Shown: piece after piece, positions 11,368-23,900 of the stretch
How the letters are laid out: every line of letters starts with the position of its first letter
Position numbering within the stretch: position 1 is the stretch's first letter
Source: Aptenodytes patagonicus
Lineage: Eukaryota; Chordata; Aves; Sphenisciformes; Spheniscidae
Length of the DNA stretch: 64,000 nt
Assembly: GCF_965638725.1 (NCBI RefSeq)
Contig: NW_027472016.1
Location: forward strand, 434,001-498,000
Reading direction: 5' to 3'
Program-made: the position numbers and the translations under genes
Notes under the pieces: model-generated
Seen by the model: the letters and a program-made list of their open reading frames with translations, nothing else
Databases searched by the model: none
What the model was told of the DNA's origin: nothing

Positions 11368-14300
11368 ATGGCCGCAATGGGGAACGACTCCTGTGAGTAA
11401 CGACTTCACCAGCAGGCTTGGACTTTGTGAATCCCCAAAGGCAACGGACGTGGCTGGTGCTCCATCCCTGAACGTTGATGTGCTGGCAGCCTCGAGTGAA
11501 TTCTGGGGCGTTTCCTGGTAGCAGCCAGACTTACCCAGGTGTTTTCGATTAGACACAGGAAAACGCATTTTATCACTCCTCTGCCACTATGTACAAGACT
11601 TTGAAAGATGACGTTGCTCGTAGAAAGTTCTGACATCAGTAGGGTTACTTTCTGTGCTAGGTACTTGCTTGTTTTCACCAGGTTACAGTCAGGAAAAGGG
11701 AAGGCTTGACCTGATAATCCAATTCATGACTCTAGGGGGAAAGGAAGGTAGCCCAAGGCACAGAAATCAGCGTGGGTTCATTGGCCTTTCGGCAAAGGCA
11801 GCGGGGGAACAGAGTATTTTCCAAAACCGCTTCTTGACCAGTAATTGTCAACGGCAGTGATAGGCTTCCTCCGATGGTTCTGTGTTGGAGGTTGGAGCTG
11901 GTTCTTCTGCGCGCTCCTGTAGACAACTTGACTTTTAAATACGCTTTCGTGCAACAATATCGTCTCCTCTCTTTTCAAATGTCATTTCCCTGCAGTCCTT
12001 GCCGAGGGAATGGCTCCGCCACAAAGGATCCTCTTTCCCCCGGAGAAGATTTGCATGGCCTGGCAGCAAAGACAGAGACCTGGAGCGGGACTCCACAACC
12101 TGGGCAATACGTGCTTCCTCAACTCCGTCCTGCAGTGCCTGACGTACACACCCCCTCTGGCCAACTACCTGCTCTCTCGGGAGCACAGCCGGTCCTGTGA
12201 GTCCTTTTAGGAACGTCTCCTTGCACATCAGCTGGGCACTGATCCCAAGGATTCCCAGCATCTGGAATTTGATTTAAGGAGAAAAGCAGCCCTTCTTTCC
12301 AACCCCCCCCGAGTTGGTGTTCTTTGAACACTCAAGCCTAGGAGACGCTTGTCGTGTCTAGGTGTGCTCATCTTCAGAAAGGCACCTCTTTCTAGCCCCG
12401 GGTCTCGGTCCCTACTCCCGCAAGTTCAACTCTCTTTGCTCGTTGCACAGAAAACTTCTGTCAGTTTAGCATCTCTCTGAAGAAAGTTTTCTATGCACTA
12501 AAATGTCCCGGGCTTGTTGGGATGCTGGCACCTTGGGAGAAGAGGAGTGGAGACTGTTCTTATAACGTCAAGACCTCCACAAGGTTTCCCATGGCTAAGG
12601 ATATTTTGCTCACCTGAGAAGCTTCCTTCCCTCCCTCCCTCCCTCCCTCCCTCCCTCTTTAGGTCGTCAGCAAGGCTTCTGCATGATGTGCGTAATGGAG
12701 GCGCACGTTAACAAGGTCCTGCATTTCTCAGCCAGTGCCATCCAGCCTTGGCCTGTCGTCCGTGTCCTCACACGTAAGTCATTTCAGGTGCTTTCACAGG
12801 TTTTCTTCCCTTCTTGGAGGGGAGAGCTATTAACCTCTTCTTTCTTAGGAATAGGAGAACATTTCCGGCATGGCATGCAGGAAGACGCCCATGAGTTCTT
12901 ACGCTATACTGTCGATGCCATGCAGAGAGCTTGTCTGAGTGGAAGCAGCAAGTAAGCACGAGCAAATTACCTTTTCAATGTTCCTGAGCCCTTTGGACTC
13001 CTTGATGTACTCCCATCAAGGAAACCCTACACCCAGGGTTTTCAGACAAAGCAAAACTCTTGGGGGAGATAACTCTCTGCCCTACTTCTGAGCTCCAACT
13101 ACCATTTGTTTCCAGCTGGGACATCTCTTCTCAAGCAACTACCATCGTCCATCAAATATTTGGGGGCTTTCTGAGATCCAGAGGTACTTTCCCATGACTA
13201 TTGCTCTCCTTGGAATTGTCTGTGCCCTTCTGTCTGCCTGTGATAAACAGCTGGTCGTGTGACTGGCGTAGTAGGTATGGAGGACGTAAACCGGCACAGC
13301 CAGTCCACTTCCCTTATCGCTAAGCATTTCCATTTGCCTTCCAGTCACATGCTTGAGCTGCAAAGCGGTTTCCGATTCCTACGAGGCCTTCCTGGATGTC
13401 CCTTTGGATATAAAGGTAAGAGGGTTTGTAGCTGTGATTCAAGACGTCCCAAGGCCCCTGTAGCTTCCCAGAATAAACACAGGGGGCGGAAAAACACATG
13501 CTGTGAACAAAAGAGAGCTGAGTGGCGGGTGGGAGGTGGAACGGACTGTGTCCTTCTGGGGAGGCCGTGGCAGCGGTCCCCCTGTAGGTGCTGGCTTTAA
13601 GCTGGACAAGCACGCATTATCCTCTCCGCACCCTTGACGTACTCTCATCCTTCTTCCCTCTGCCCTGCCTCAACACCCGTCTGGCTCCCAGGCTGATGGG
13701 TTGTATTGGTTTCATTATTGATGACCCTGCACACCATCGGTAGCTGAACTGTGCGGTGCCACAGGGAGGTAGCTCTTGAGTGCCCCAGGAATCCCTGGGA
13801 AAGGAGGGAAATGTTCAGCATAATACCCGCTTTCTGCCTCCTTCTGGACACTGCTGGCGGGTTCACAGTGGGTCTCCTCAGCCTCAGGTACCTGGGCTGC
13901 CTTGTCAGCTCCTAGGAAGTGTTTGGGCGAGGGCGTTTCCCCGAGCTCACTGCTCTCCTTTCTCACTCCTCCAGGCAGCCTCATCTGTCACCGCAGCTCT
14001 GGAGGACTTTGTGAAACCCGAGCAGCTGGACGGCGAAACCTGCTTTAAATGTAGCAAGTAAGATGATTGCCATCGACATATTAATATTAGATCCTGCGTG
14101 AAGGTGCTGCATGTCATCGAGCATAAGTCATCTTTTCACGTATGTTCAACGCACGATCATGACACGCAGCTGTTTGGTTTAATATGTCCTTATGCAACTG
14201 AAGAGCCTTAAAATAGGGTAAGGATGTGCGAGACATGAAAGCTTGTCTGGCTTTCTGGGTGGGAAAAAGGGTGCATTTCAGCACTTGGCTCTGTGCTTGG

Positions 14301-17300
14301 TTTCAAGGTGTGACAAGATGGTTGCCGCCTCCAAGAGGTTTACAATCCACCGTGTGCCCAAGGTTCTCACGGTGTGTCTGAAAAGGTTTGAAGACTTCAC
14401 CGGCAGGAAGATCAGCAAGGTGTGTACGCCAGTGGAGCGCAACTTTCTCTTCCCGGAGCAGGAGATTTCCCAAAGCAGTACGCTCTTTCACAAGCTGTTC
14501 AGGTTGAGTTTTTCGTGTTCCCTTCTGGGGAGGGGAGAGGAGAGGTCCCGTGGGAAGACAAGCATGTACTCCGCTCCGACAGAGCTGCTTTGGCCGGGAA
14601 CAGTTTCCTGCCACCCAAACCATTACATGTTGAAGGCTATTTCATGTAGTATTTCAGGATGATTTCTGAGCCCTCTTGGTCTCTCCGTAGGTGGTGGAGT
14701 ATCCCGAGTACTTGGATCTTCGGCCATACACATCTCAGGCAGCTGGAGAACCGCTCCTCTACGCCTTGTATGCTGTCCTGGTGCATAGCGGTGGCAGCTG
14801 TGATGCAGGACACTATTTCTGCTACACAAAGGTAAAGAGCAACTTCCTTCCTAGCAGGGGAAAAACGTGTGCTGGGGAAGACACGCTTTCACAGCAGTGT
14901 TACTGGCAGCCAAGGCTTTGGGGGAGAAGGTCTCCTTACCAGCTGCATTGGATTTGTTTTAGCGTACTCTTGGTTCTGTTGCTTTCTGCCTGGGTTATCG
15001 TTGAGAAACCATGCAGTTCATCTCCAGATATCGTTGCCCTTTTTTACAGGCCAGCAATGGACTGTGGTACGAGATGAACGATTCGTCTGTGGATGGTCGT
15101 GGCATCGATACAGTTCTCAGGCAGCAAGCCTATTTGCTGTTTTATGTCAGGTAATAACAAGATTTAAAATGTGTTCAGAATACGTTTCCTTTTCCCGGCT
15201 TTGCTGTTCTTCTTCTCATCCTCCGGAGTGTTTCTCTTTCTGTCACAGGAGACAGTTACTACCTGCATTATTCGGTGCTGTCAAATGTGAACTACCCCCC
15301 GTCAGTCTTTCTCTCTCCTAGCTGGGCTTTAGGCTCCTGCCCTGCTGTGAACTGCTACTTGCCTGCTCTCTGAAGCTGGCTAATGTAGAGAAGAATACTT
15401 AGAGGCAATTCCGACAGGAAAGATGGGGAGGGACTATTTATCAGGGAGTGTAGTGATAGGACGAGGGGTAACGGTTTTGAACTGAAAGAGGGAAGATGTA
15501 GATTAGATATTAGGAAGAAATTGTTTACGGTGAGGGTGGTGAGACACTGGAAGAGGTTGCCCAGAGAAGTTGTGGATGCCCCCTCCCTGGAAGTGGTCAA
15601 GGCCGGGTTGGATGGGGCTTTGAGCAACCTGATCTAGTGGAAGGTATCCCTGCCCATGGCAGAGGAGTTGGAACTAGATGATCTTTAAGGTCCCTTCGGA
15701 CCCAAGCCATTTTATGATTCTACGATTCTATGAAATGGAGGCCGTAGGGGGTGTAAAGACGAGGACTTGCTCTGACAGGGGTAGACCTGGTGGGAAGACC
15801 CCAGTCGAATTTCCCATTGGTAGTCTTGGTAGCGTCTTCTCTCTGCCATAGAAACCGCTCCAAGAAGATGACTGAACGCCAGGGGAGGCTGCAAGAACAG
15901 CCTTAAACGGAGACCACTCTTTTTTTCTCCAGGCGCTCTGATTTGAAAACAGGAGAAAGGGCTTCTTCCTCACCGGCACCATCATATGCCCGTTCCTTCC
16001 TCAGTCAGTGGGGGGCTGACAGCGAGCAGGCGGGTTCTGTGGGACCACAGGGCCTGCCTCGCAGGACTAAGGTAACTCTGGGGAGGTGGGTCAGGGCACC
16101 AGATGTGGACAGTGGATTTCTTTCTGGGATCTTGGCATTACTCTCTTTTCCCTCCCACGCTGCAGCTTTCTTCACAGCCACAACGCGGCTCCCTCTCAAA
16201 GCATCCCGCCTAGATCCACCCCGTTTGTCTGCCTTTGGCCCTTCTGCCTTTGCAGCCCTCCGGGAGAGCCTTTGGGAGGCCCTTAGCTGTCCCCTCACAC
16301 AGCTCCTGGGGGTTCCCCACTTTTCTGGTCCTTTCAGGAGCAAAGGGCAGGACCTTTTCACTCTCTCTTTGCAGGACATGGCAGTGGGCATGGAGGGCTC
16401 TCCAGAGGACAGCGCCTCCTCCGCAACAGCCAGCACCAGCCAGCTAACCCGGGCAGGTGCACGGGAGGCATCTGCAGGCTGGCCGTGCCCCACCTGGCCA
16501 GGCAGGCTCAACATTGCCTCCTACATTGGCTTCTGCTTGCACCGCTTCTTCTGCGGCTGTATGAGGCTGGTGTCCAGAAGGAAAGCTGCGTGCCGGGTCT
16601 GCTGTCAACCATTTGACCATGTGCTGCACACCATGCGAGAAGACAGCAATAAAGACGAGCGTGGACTCAGCCCTTCTTCCCGCTGCCAGAGGAACGGTGC
16701 CAGGGAGAGGGCCCGGAGCAGATCCCCGCAGTGGCGCAATGATCTCCGCAGCTGGTTCGTGGACGCCACGGACTATGACCACGCAGCAGGGAGGAGGAGA
16801 ACTGGTCCTCCAAGTTGTGACAGCGCTCCCAGGGATGACGCAGCTCCAGGGCCCTCCAACGGCAGCTCCCAGTCGGCTCCCACACCCAGTGCTGCTCGGG
16901 AGCCAACCCTGCCAATGCAGAGAGAGCGGAGCAGATCCCTGCGGCAGGGCTACGATCTCCGCAGCCGCTTTGTGGAGGTCACAGACTGCCACCGCTCAGC
17001 AAGGAGGAGGAGGAGGTGGAGAGCAAGTCCTCCACGTCGTGACGGAGCCCCAAGGGATGACGGAGCTCCAGGGCCCTCCAACGGCAGCTCCCAGTTGGCT
17101 CCCACGCCCAGTGCTGCTCGGGAGCCAACCCTGCCAATGCAGAGAGAGCGGAGCAGATCCCTGCGGCAGGGCTACGATCTCCGCAGCCGCTTTGTGGAGG
17201 TCACAGACTGCCACCGCTCAGCAAGGAGGAGGAGGAGGTGGAGAGCAAGTCCTCCACGCCGTGACGGAGCCTCAAGGGATGACGGAGGTCCAGGGCCCTC

Positions 17301-17535
17301 CAACGGCAGCTCCCAGTTGGCTCCCACACGCAGGGCTGCTCAGGAGCAAACTCTGCCGAGGCAGAGAGAGCGGAGCAGATCCCCGCGACGGGGCCATGAT
17401 TTCTGCAGCCGGTTTGTGGACACCACAGACTATGACCCCTCAGCAGGGAGGAGGAGGAGGAGGGTTTCGGCGCCCCAGAGATGCACGTCGGACAAATACT
17501 CAGGGCGCTGCGGTGGTGACGGGGGCAGATTGTGA
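11368..17535 (+). CDS. USP42-like: USP42-like ubiquitin-specific protease, array copy 2 (771 aa)
   Basis: Second array copy with the same 12-exon structure: 11368-11392, 11996-12196, 12663-12773, 12849-12951, 13116-13183, 13345-13415, 13975-14057, 14308-14419, 14691-14831, 15050-15150, 15933-16071, 16375-17535. Catalytic Cys, His and Asn-Asp and both CxxC pairs are intact. It has four tail repeats instead of three, adding exactly 222 nt. Coding variants seen: Arg rather than Trp in the DLxPY motif of exon 9 (Arg is the state I recall in mammalian USP42, so probably ancestral) and Thr rather than Asn at residue 215. No frameshift or stop was seen. Expression and activity are not known. Confidence 0.88.
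15419..15733 (+). mobile_element. CR1 LINE 3' end in intron 10, unit 2
   Basis: Same insertion as in unit 1, with a few substitutions. Confidence 0.93.
16702..17500 (+). repeat. Coding 222-bp repeats in USP42-like copy 2 (four)
   Basis: Repeats at 16702-16920, 16921-17142, 17143-17364 and 17365 to about 17500. The second and third are almost identical to each other, consistent with recent internal duplication. Confidence 0.93.
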
Positions 17536-17859
17536 CCCTGGATGGGGGAGGGGCACAGCATCTGACTCCTGCAGTGCCGGAGAGGAGGAGGACGAAGAAT
17601 CCAGGAAGCACCAAAACTGCCCCCAGCAGGGACCAAGCTGCACAAAGGGCACCAGCAGCGCACCCTGTCCCTCCTCCCAGTACTGCCTCTGGCCAGGAAG
17701 AGCTCAGAGGGACCTTCCAGAGACTTGGACAGCTCTGCCGGCTAGCCCGTCTGCCCACAGGCCCCTCGAGGAAGAGCTTTCATCCCTGTTCAGCTGTTGG
17801 GATCGCCTGGCAAAAACAACACACATTTGGTACCAACAGGCAGAAAAGCCAAAGCCAGA

Positions 17860-17865
17860 ATTAAA
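17860..17865 (+). terminator. Poly(A) signal, USP42-like copy 2
   Basis: ATTAAA 325 bp after the stop codon, with T-rich downstream sequence, as in copy 1. Confidence 0.55.
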
Positions 17866-18029
17866 AACACTTGTTGTCTTTGCGTATATCATTCATTCTT
17901 CTCTGTAGGTGTTGGGAAATACCCAGTGTGGGAGGTTTATGTCTCGGGATTTTGAAAGCTGTGTGCTTGCGTATGCCCATCTTGCAATCTCTTCTTTTTA
18001 AATACGGAGTTCAAGTCACTCGAACAGAA

Positions 18030-18218
18030 ATGGGCTGGATGAGCCGACAGCGAGCGGGACTGAAACGGGCTGAACGGCCGGGCCCGGAGGGTGCTGCTCA
18101 GTGGCACCAAGTCTAGCGCGAGGCAAGTAACTAGCGGTGTCGCCCAGGGGTCAGTACTGGGTCCGATCCTGTTTAACATCTTCCTTAATTAATGGCCTGG
18201 ATGATGGGGCAGAGTGTA
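18030..18218 (+). mobile_element. CR1 internal fragment, unit 2
   Basis: Same fragment and same breakpoint as in unit 1. Confidence 0.85.
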
Positions 18219-19031
18219 AGTCACCTCAGGTGGCTTTCTTTTTACGTAGTTTTTGGTTTTCAAAGACGCTTTTGTGTAAACATCCTTGAGAGTTTAAGCA
18301 GGAGGGCTTCAAAGCGGGCTGAAAGAGGGCTGCAGAGCAGCCCCCTCCTGCTGCCCTGTTGTGGATCGCTCCTCTGTGCTCGGTCCCCACGGCATCGGAG
18401 GCGGTGCTGAGGTGCTGGAGTGAAACGTTAGGGTGCTGCAAAGGAGCAGGCAGTGACGGCCAAGAGGCAGATCCTCTCCTCGGCTGCACAGTCACTCCTG
18501 TGTTTAGCAAAGTCGTTGGTTTCCAGCGGTGCCAGGGAACAGTTTGCGGTGCCTGGCACGAGCATCACAGACTACTTGGGTCTCCTTCTGTGCTCTGAAC
18601 TTGCAGAGAGCTACAGAGGTGACAAAACTTCTTGGCCAGGAAGACCCTCCTCAGGTGACCCAACGCGTGTTTGAAATCCACCTAGAGAGTATTGATCCTT
18701 GTAGAAGAGAGACGATCCCAAAGCATCAAGTTTGGATCGCTGCAACAGCTTTTGGAGTGGAAAACGATGGCAAAGTTAGAGCATTTCCGTTTTTGTTTCT
18801 CTCAGTTAAAGCATTGTCAGATGCCACAGTGATGGGCAACGTATCAAGTCTGAAGACAGCTTCCTAAGTTGGCGTTTCCGATGTCCATAATGTCTAATGA
18901 GGACAGACACAGTCTGCACAGGCCTGACATAGCTTCCTAGAGCCTGGAAGCCCTGGCAGCTGGTTCTGGTCAGGCTCCTCGTTGCCTTTACTAATAATAG
19001 CAACGAAATACATATATTTTTTTTAATCTTT

Positions 19032-19064
<33 letters not shown>

Positions 19065-19393
19065 TTCCCACCAGGCACCTTCATAGGAATAATAGTAAAA
19101 AGTGAAATAAGAAAAAACTCTGGCCAGGTCACCTGATGGATAAGATGCCTTCCATAAAAGGAGCCCCTCGGGGCTCAGGCATTCTTCAGCCACGTTCACC
19201 TGACCAAGCCCGCCTTGCTGTGGCATTTTGTGAAGGGCAATGAACGTCACGCTGCCCAAGCACAAGAGCTGTAGCTGAAGTGTGTGAGTGAGGAGCGGGC
19301 AGCGAAGGCACACCCTGCTCGACATCCAGCTGCCAGGATCCTCTGCTTCCCTGGGTAGCATGGGGCGCTGCCAGCTCCTGAGCCCTGACCCCG

Positions 19394-19758
19394 TGTCGTG
19401 GTTTAACCCCAGGAGGCAGCTCAGCACCACACAGACGCTCACTCACTCCCCCCCGCACCGATGGGATAGGGGAGAGAATCAGGAGGGTAAAAGTGAGGAA
19501 ACGCATGGGTTGAGATAAAGACGGTTTAATAATTAATGCAAAAGCCGCGCACGCAAGCCAAGCAAAATAGGGAATTCATTCACCACTTCCCATTGGCAGG
19601 CAGGTGTTCAGCCATCTCCAGGAAAGCAGGGCTCCATCACGCCTAACGGTGACTTGGGAAGACAAAACGCCATCACTCCGAACGTCTCCCCTTTCTTTTC
19701 CTTCTTCCCCCAGCTTTTATTGCTGAGCGTGACACCATGGGGTATGGAATATGAACCT
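19394..19758 (-). mobile_element. Antisense ERVL-type LTR fragment, unit 3
   Basis: Same truncated LTR at the same unit position. Confidence 0.85.
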
Positions 19759-20979
19759 GTAGGAGACCAGGTGCTTTGCTACACGAGTCTCATGGACGCA
19801 GTCCTGGACCTGGAAAAAGTGGAAAAGCAACCCTCAGCAACCCAAATGTGCCAGCCAAAGCTGTGAACAGGCACGCTTACAGCCCTGGGCAGGTTTTATT
19901 CATCTGGCTGGTGCGGCTCCGGGAAGAAGTGGGAGCTCTGCCGGCGGACAAAGAGCCCTCTGCCAGCTGCTGGGGTCTGGGAGGTGCCCGGGCCGTGGCA
20001 GCCGTGTGGCCTCAAGGGGACACATCCCCATGCAGGCCCGTGTCACAAAGGGGCAGTGAAGTGGCACCCGCCCGGCGCTTGTGACCTCACCTGGCCAGGG
20101 CTTGGGATCCCGAAAAGCGGGCCAGCGAAAGTTAGTTGGGCTGAGCCGGCCTTCGGGATAACTCGGCTCCTTCCCTTGCTACTTGCGTGCCTACTTTTTT
20201 CCAAGCATTCATCATTTACTGCCCACTTCTCCTCACCTTCCATCCTCTTTCAAAGGTAATTCTGAGTTGACTTTTGGGACAGATCGTAGAGTAGGTAGAC
20301 TGGGATAAAAGTATAGGCTGGTCTATACCTTCTAGAGCTCTAGGCTGAGCTATTTACACCTCTGTAGGCTGGCCAGATATGCGCTGTGGGTAGAGTTCCT
20401 ATTTGCTAATTCTTATTTCTTTACCGTATGCTAGGATAGGTAAGTAGCGGGGGTGGTAGTGTAGTCTGAGGCCTTGGGCTCAGCCTAGAATGCCAAGAAG
20501 CCCACCCTGACTGACGTGGTAGGAAGGGAGACAGAAAAGGAGCACAGCAAAGGCAGCCGTTAAAGTAGCGGCCGAAAGCTGGTCACCCCTGCATACAAGG
20601 TGGGAAGATGTGAGCTGGAGAGCCAGAGGGCTCTGCCGCTAACGCTAGCCACAGATCAGCAGCAGGTCCTCTTCGGAGAAGGCGACACGCAATGCAGTCT
20701 TTCAAAAGGGCCTTGGTCAATCGGAGTCCTGTGACAGGGACACTAGGCCCATCAGCCTGCAGCTCTGCAGCACTTCCGCTCCAGTTTCAGTACCACTGAA
20801 ACACTTTTGATGGTGGATGCTGTTCTGTGGGTTGTGTTTGGGGTTTTTTTTTAATCCTTTTGTTGAGCTACAGTTATTTCTTTGCCATCAGGTGACGGGA
20901 TTGGCACTGATCTCTTTCTGGAGTGCGTCCTGACATCCTTTGTCATCCAAAGCTGTCCCCTCTGTTCGTGAGAGGAGCG

Positions 20980-23900
20980 ATGGCCGCAATGGGGAACGAC
21001 TCCTGTGAGTAACGACTTCACCAGCAGGCTTGGACTTTGTGAATCCCCAAAGGCAACGGACGTGGCTGGTGCTCCATCCCTGAACGTTGATGTGCTGGCA
21101 GCCTCGAGTGAATTCTGGGGCGTTTCCTGGTAGCAGCCAGACTTACCCAGGTGTTTTCGATTAGACACAGGAAAACGCATTTTATCACTCCTCTGCCACT
21201 ATGTACAAGACTTTGAAAGATGACGTTGCTCGTAGAAAGTTCTGACATCAGTAGGGTTACTTTCTGTGCTAGGTACTTGCTTGTTTTCACCAGGTTACAG
21301 TCAGGAAAAGGGAAGGCTTGACCTGATAATCCAATTCATGACTCTAGGGGGAAAGGAAGGTAGCCCAAGGCACAGAAATCAGCGTGGGTTCATTGGCCTT
21401 TCGGCAAAGGCAGCGGGGGAACAGAGTATTTTCCAAAACCGCTTCTTGACCAGTAATTGTCAACGGCAGTGATAGGCTTCCTCCAATGGTTCTGTGTTGG
21501 AGGTTGGAGCTGGTTCTTCTGCGCGCTCCTGTAGACAACTTGACTTTTAAATACGCTTTCGTGCAACAATATCGTCTCCTCTCTTTTCAAATGTCATTTC
21601 CCTGCAGTCCTTGCCGAGGGAATGGCTCCGCCACAAAGGATCCTCTTTCCCCCGGAGAAGATTTGCATGGCCTGGCAGCAAAGACAGAGACCTGGAGCGG
21701 GACTCCACAACCTGGGCAATACGTGCTTCCTCAACTCCGTCCTGCAGTGCCTGACGTACACACCCCCTCTGGCCAACTACCTGCTCTCTCGGGAGCACAG
21801 CCGGTCCTGTGAGTCCTTTTAGGAACGTCTCCTTGCACATCAGCTGGGCACTGATCCCAAGGATTCCCAGCATCTGGAATTTGATTTAAGGAGAAAAGCA
21901 GCCCTTCTTTCCAACCCCCCCCGAGTTGGTGTTCTTTGAACACTCAAGCCTAGGAGACGCTTGTCGTGTCTAGGTGTGCTCATCTTCAGAAAGGCACCTC
22001 TTTCTAGCCCCGGGTCTCGGTCCCTACTCCCGCAAGTTCAACTCTCTTTGCTCGTTGCACAGAAAACTTCTGTCAGTTTAGCATCTCTCTGAAGAAAGTT
22101 TTCTATGCACTAAAATGTCCCGGGCTTGTTGGGATGCTGGCACCTTGGGAGAAGAGGAGTGGAGACTGTTCTTATAACGTCAAGACCTCCACAAGGTTTC
22201 CCATGGCTAGGGATATTTTGCTCACCTGAGAAGCTTCCTTCCCTCCCTCTCTCCCTCCCTCCCTCCCTCTTTAGGTCGTCAGCAAGGCTTCTGCATGATG
22301 TGCGTAATGGAGGCGCACGTTAACAAGGTCCTGCATTTCTCAGCCAGTGCCATCCAGCCTTGGCCTGTCGTCCGTGTCCTCACACGTAAGTCATTTCAGG
22401 TGCTTTCACAGGTTTTCTTCCCTTCTTGGAGGGGAGAGCTATTAACCTCTTCTTTCTTAGGAATAGGAGAACATTTCCGGCATGGCATGCAGGAAGACGC
22501 CCATGAGTTCTTACGCTATACTGTCGATGCCATGCAGAGAGCTTGTCTGAGTGGAAGCAGCAAGTAAGCACGAGCAAATTACCTTTTCAATGTTCCTGAG
22601 CCCTTTGGACTCCTTGATGTACTCCCATCAAGGAAACCCTACACCCAGGGTTTTCAGACAAAGCAAAACTCTTGGGGGAGATAACTCTCTGCCCTACTTC
22701 TGAGCTCCAACTACCATTTGTTTCCAGCTGGGACATCTCTTCTCAAGCAACTACCATCGTCCATCAAATATTTGGGGGCTTTCTGAGATCCAGAGGTACT
22801 TTCCCATGACTATTGCTCTCCTTGGAATTGTCTGTGCCCTTCTGTCTGCCTGTGATAAACAGCTGGTCGTGTGACTGGCGTAGTAGGTATGGAGGACGTA
22901 AACCGGCACAGCCAGTCCACTTCCCTTATCGCTGAGCATTTCCATTTGCCTTCCAGTCACATGCTTGAGCTGCAAAGCGGTTTCCGATTCCTACGAGGCC
23001 TTCCTGGATGTCCCTTTGGATATAAAGGTAAGAGGGTTTGTAGCTGTGATTCAAGACGTCCCAAGGCCCCTGTAGCTTCCCAGAATAAACACAGGGGGCG
23101 GAAAAACACAGGCTGTGAACAAAAGAGAGCTGAGTGGCGGGTGGGAGGTGGAACGGACTGTGTCCTTCTGGGGAGGCCGTGGCAGCGGTCCCCCTGTAGG
23201 TGCTGGCTTTAAGCTGGACAAGCACGCATTATCCTCTCCGCACCCTTGACGTACTCTCATCCTTCTTCCCTCTGCCCTGCCTCAACACCCGTCTGGCTCC
23301 CAGGCTGATGGGTTGTATTGGTTTCATTATTGATGACCCTGCACACCATCGGTAGCTGAACTGTGCGGTGCCACAGGGAGGTAGCTCTTGAGTGCCCCAG
23401 GAATCCCTGGGAAAGGAGGGAAATGTTCAGCATAATACCCGCTTTCTGCCTCCTTCTGGACACTGCTGGCGGGTTCACAGTGGGTCTCCTCAGCCTCAGG
23501 TACCTGGGCTGCCTTGTCAGCTCCTAGGAAGTGTTTGCGCGAGGGCGTTTCCCCGAGCTCACTGCTCTCCTTTCTCACTCCTCCAGGCAGCCTCATCTGT
23601 CACCGCAGCTCTGGAGGACTTTGTGAAACCCGAGCAGCTGGACGGCGAAAACTGCTTTAAATGTAGCAAGTAAGATGATTGCCATCGACATATTAATATT
23701 AGATCCTGCGTGAAGGTGCTGCATGTCATCGAGCATAAGTCATCTTTTCACGTATGTTCAACGCACGATCATGACACGCAGCTGTTTTGTTTAATATGTC
23801 CTTATGCAACTGAAGAGCCTTAAAATAGGGTAAGGATGTGCGAGACATGAAAGCTTGTCTGGCTTTCTGGGTGGGAAAAAGGGTGCATTTCAGCACTTGG

